A stretch of 64,000 bases of DNA from CALXXL01 sp034926605 (lineage in GTDB: Bacteria; Verrucomicrobiota; Lentisphaeria; Victivallales; Victivallaceae). The stretch covers positions 62,001 through 126,000 of the forward strand of contig JAYFQV010000004.1 in assembly GCA_034926605.1 (NCBI GenBank). Reading direction: 5' to 3'. Position numbers and translations under genes: made by a program. Positions within the stretch are counted from its first letter, which is position 1. The number at the start of each line of letters is the position of its first letter. This document shows positions 61,592 to 64,000 of the stretch, piece by piece. The notes under the pieces were generated by a model. That model worked only from the letters and a program-made list of their open reading frames with translations, had not been told where the DNA came from and did no database searches.

Positions 61592-63304
61592 ATGGCTAAT
61601 TTCTATACCGAAAACCGTGACCTGGTGTTCACGCTCGACAACCTCGATCTGGCCGAAGCGGTGACGATGAAGGAGAACAACTTCGAATACGCGAAGAAGT
61701 TCGACAACGCCCCCCGCGACCTCGCCGACGCGCTCGACAACTTCAAGCGCGTGCTGACGGTGGCCGGCGAAATCTGCGCCGAACGCATCGCCCCCCGCTC
61801 CCGCACCGTCGATGCCGAAGGCCCGAAATTCGAAAACAACACCGTCACCTATCACCCGCTTACGCAGGAGAACCTCAAGGAACTCACGCAGGCCGACCTG
61901 ATGGGCATCGTGCTCCCGCACCGTTTCGGCGGGCTTAACTTCCCGGCCACCATCTATACCATGTTCACCGAGCTGATCGCCCGGGCCGACGCCAGTCTTC
62001 AGAACCTCGTCGGGCTGCAGGACATCGCGGAAACCATCTGCGAGTTCGGCAACGAAGAGCAGAAGCAGGCATATCTGCCGCGCTTCTCCAGCGGCGAGAT
62101 CGACGGCTCCATGGACCTTACCGAACCCGACTTCGGTTCCGACCTCCAGGGCGTGCGCCTGCGCGCCTATCAGGATAAGAACGGCAACTGGTTTCTGAAA
62201 GGCATGAAGCGCTTCATCACCAACGGCTGCGCCAAGTGCCACCTGGTGCTCGCCCGCAGCGAGGACGGCACCTCCGACGGCCGCGGCCTCTCCATGTTCA
62301 TTGCCGACGCCTGCCCGGAACTGGTGGTGCGCCGCATTGAGAACAAACTCGGCATCCATGGCGTCGCCACCTGCGAACTGCAGTACAACGACGTTCCGGC
62401 CCAGCTCTGCGGCCAGCGCCGCCGCGGCCTCACCCGCTACGTCATGAGCCTGATGAACGGCGCCCGCGTGGCGATCTCCGCCCAGGCGCTCGGCATCGCC
62501 GAAGCCGCCTACACCGAGGCCCGCAAATACGCCGCCGAACGCGAGCAGTTCAAGAAGTCCATCGACAACTTCCCGGCCATCTACGATATGCTGTCCTCGA
62601 TGAAGATGCGCATCGTCGCCGCCCGCGCCCTCCTGTACGAGACCACCCGCGCCGTCGACCTGCGCAACTGCTGGACCCACGCCGCCGAGGCCGAAAACGC
62701 CACCGAAGAAGCGCGCGCCAAGCAGAAGTATTACAACCGGGTCGCCGGAGTGCTCACCCCGATGTGCAAAGCCCTCGCCACCGAAATCTCGAACTCGGTC
62801 GCCTACGACTCGATCCAGATCCACGGCGGTACCGGCTTCATGAAGGACTTCAACGCCGAGCGTTTCTACCGCGACGCCCGCATTACCAACATCTACGAAG
62901 GTACCACCCAGCTCCAGATCGTTGCCGCCATCGGCGGTGTGATCCAGCGCGACAATGACGCCCGCATCGCCGAACTCCTCGAGTGCCCGGTTCCCTGCGA
63001 GCTGTCCGACCTGCGCGAAGCGGTGGTTGCGATGTACGGCCGCCATCTCGAGGCGGTCAAGTTCGTGGCCGAAATGCACGATCCCGAATACCACGACCTC
63101 ATGGCCCGCAGCCTGGTCGAAAACGAGACCTACATCTTCGTTTCCCTGCTGCTGCTGCGCGACGCGAAGCTCGACGCCGACCGCATCGCGCTGGCCGAAC
63201 GCTATATTCTCGACGCCATTCCGGAATTCGAGAAACGCTTTATGCGCGTAATGAGCAACGATCACACTTCGATCGAGCGCCATAACGCAGTGATCGACTA
63301 CTAA
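61592..63304 (+). CDS. Acyl-CoA dehydrogenase (ETF-linked)
   Basis: A 570-residue flavoprotein of the acyl-CoA dehydrogenase family. The middle domain holds DLTEPDFGSDLQGVRLRA, the C-terminal four-helix domain YIQ-type sequences, and the catalytic base lies in IYEGTTQLQ (Glu436). The protein is ~190 residues longer than short-chain enzymes; an added C-terminal helical domain (residues ~445-570) matches the longer FadE-like subgroup. Linked to etfBA, it may be a butyryl- or other enoyl-CoA reductase working in the reductive direction, or a beta-oxidation enzyme. The substrate is not decided by sequence. Confidence 0.93.
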   Translation: MANFYTENRDLVFTLDNLDLAEAVTMKENNFEYAKKFDNAPRDLADALDNFKRVLTVAGEICAERIAPRSRTVDAEGPKFENNTVTYHPLTQENLKELTQADLMGIVLPHRFGGLNFPATIYTMFTELIARADASLQNLVGLQDIAETICEFGNEEQKQAYLPRFSSGEIDGSMDLTEPDFGSDLQGVRLRAYQDKNGNWFLKGMKRFITNGCAKCHLVLARSEDGTSDGRGLSMFIADACPELVVRRIENKLGIHGVATCELQYNDVPAQLCGQRRRGLTRYVMSLMNGARVAISAQALGIAEAAYTEARKYAAEREQFKKSIDNFPAIYDMLSSMKMRIVAARALLYETTRAVDLRNCWTHAAEAENATEEARAKQKYYNRVAGVLTPMCKALATEISNSVAYDSIQIHGGTGFMKDFNAERFYRDARITNIYEGTTQLQIVAAIGGVIQRDNDARIAELLECPVPCELSDLREAVVAMYGRHLEAVKFVAEMHDPEYHDLMARSLVENETYIFVSLLLLRDAKLDADRIALAERYILDAIPEFEKRFMRVMSNDHTSIERHNAVIDY

Positions 63305-63323
63305 TCAAAAGGAGTTGGCAACA

Positions 63324-63584
63324 ATGAATAACTCTTATCTCGAACGCGCCCGCAAAAAAATCCATGATCCGCAGATCCTGTGCGTGATTGCGGCAAAACG
63401 CGCGAAGCAGCTTTCGCTGGGCGCGCGCCCGATGGTGCGCTGCGACTCTCCGAACCAGCTCGACACCGCGCTGCTGGAGATCGCCGAGGGCTTTCTGACT
63501 TTTGAATTCCCCGAGGAATCCGAAGCCGGAAACCATGAGGCCGCCGAGCCGGTGGCCACCGGAAAATCCGTTGCGGAGCTGTAA
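63324..63584 (+). CDS. rpoZ: RNA polymerase omega subunit
   Basis: An 86-residue RpoZ. MNNSYLERARKKIHDPQILCVIAAKRAKQLSLGARPMV is the expected helical core with the conserved AAKRAKQL-GARP motif; a short acidic tail follows. AAAGGAG fixes the ATG at 63324 rather than the in-frame TTG at 63315. Omega helps assemble the beta-prime subunit. It lies between the acyl-CoA dehydrogenase and purE. Confidence 0.92.
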   Translation: MNNSYLERARKKIHDPQILCVIAAKRAKQLSLGARPMVRCDSPNQLDTALLEIAEGFLTFEFPEESEAGNHEAAEPVATGKSVAEL

Positions 63585-63585
63585 T

Positions 63586-64000
63586 ATGGCCGCGTCCGTA
63601 GCGATTGTGATGGGCAGCAAGAGCGACCTGGCCATTGTGCAGGGAGCTTTCAAGATGTTCGACGACTTCGGCGTGGAATACGTTGCGCGGGTCATGTCCG
63701 CGCACCGTACCCCCGACGTCGCGGCGGAGTTCGCGCGCGGCGCCGCCGCGCACGGCATCAAGGTGATCATCTGCGCAGCCGGTATGGCGGCGCACCTGGC
63801 CGGAGCGATGGCGGCCAACACCACTTTGCCGGTGATCGGCATTCCGGTGGCCTCCGAACCGTTCAACGGCCTCGATGCGCTTCTTTCCACCGTGCAGATG
63901 CCGCCCGGCATCCCGGTGGCCACCGTCACCGCGGGCAAAGCCGGCGGCAAGAACGCCGCGCTGTTTGCAATCGAGATTTTGAGTCTCGCCGACCAGACCC
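63586..64000 (+). CDS. purE: N5-carboxyaminoimidazole ribonucleotide mutase (cut by window edge)
   Basis: The first 138 codons of purE, which converts N5-CAIR to CAIR in purine synthesis. Class I motifs are present: VMGSKSDLAIV, VMSAHRTPD, AAGMAAHLAGAMAANTTLPVIGIP and the C-terminal KNAALFAIEIL. Nearly the whole enzyme is in the window. It begins one base after the rpoZ stop. Confidence 0.95.
   Translation, partial: MAASVAIVMGSKSDLAIVQGAFKMFDDFGVEYVARVMSAHRTPDVAAEFARGAAAHGIKVIICAAGMAAHLAGAMAANTTLPVIGIPVASEPFNGLDALLSTVQMPPGIPVATVTAGKAGGKNAALFAIEILSLADQT

Noticed and set aside
61577..63283. A 568-codon minus-strand frame opposite the acyl-CoA dehydrogenase
   Set aside because: Shadow ORF of a highly biased gene, with no start signals; the plus strand carries all family motifs.

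Overview
The window looks like chromosomal DNA of a GC-rich, Gram-negative, probably anaerobic bacterium of the PVC group, most likely Lentisphaerota (Victivallis-like). This placement is inference. It rests on the mix of GH172 (DUF2961) and DUF4886/SGNH carbohydrate-type genes, an AspA-HydF pair (the [FeFe]-hydrogenase maturation context), an RND efflux operon, lipoproteins, an EtfBA/acyl-CoA dehydrogenase operon and two giant glycine-rich beta-solenoid proteins. No rRNA, phage, insertion sequence or CRISPR array was seen. Most promoters I could read are sigma70-like with 16-17 bp spacers. Shine-Dalgarno sequences are usually clear, with a few notable exceptions.

Layout. 1-5716: the N-terminus of a secreted protein (cut by the window edge), a secreted TIM-barrel-like protein of unknown family, a DUF4886 SGNH protein, and an AraC regulator/TrmO pair divergent from a GH172 enzyme across a short region with a perfect inverted repeat. 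5836-8466: aspA-hydF. 8574-14094: a small ORF coupled to a 1800-residue M56 (BlaR1-like) membrane metallopeptidase. 14245-15087: an unknown protein. 15134-20004 (minus): tetR, RND adaptor and RND pump. 20213-22592: a membrane protein with a predicted leaderless mRNA and a metallophosphoesterase/PQQ-propeller protein. 22645-32158: a tightly packed same-strand run (mnmG, an OppC-like permease, mscL, a ThDP enzyme, an epimerase, a triple-repeat lipoprotein, an FAD oxidoreductase, a U32-like Fe-S protein) ending in a strong terminator. 32282-37582 (minus): giant solenoid protein 1. 37925-37998 (minus): tRNA-Cys. 38147-43432: glnS, rpe, a gcvH-like gene whose lipoyl-lysine is replaced by Arg, an unknown protein and an SNF-type Na+ symporter. 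43401-44275 (minus): a C_GCAxxG_C_C protein and a sugar ketoisomerase-like cupin. 44382-45764: MATE exporter. 45748-50778 (minus): giant solenoid protein 2, behind a perfect-consensus promoter. 50976-52242: a WrbA/flavodoxin-like protein and a lipoprotein. 52314-53647 (minus): rpmA-obgE, separated by a terminator-like hairpin. 53902-56475: clpB with a sigma54-type promoter and two palindromic upstream sites. 56548-58040 (minus): a cluster of small zinc-ribbon/CD225/DUF4190/DUF2752 membrane proteins, one frameshifted. 58229-59574: a divergent polysaccharide deacetylase and metallo-beta-lactamase pair. 59653-64000: etfB-etfA-acd-rpoZ-purE (purE cut by the window edge).

The observations most worth a second look are: the GcvH-like protein without its lipoylation lysine, co-transcribed with an unknown protein and a transporter; the giant M56 sensor-like protease with no BlaI partner; the apparent sigma54 control of clpB with a duplicated 17-bp palindrome; two giant surface-type proteins with no visible signal peptide; predicted leaderless starts including mnmG; and the frameshifted CD225 gene.
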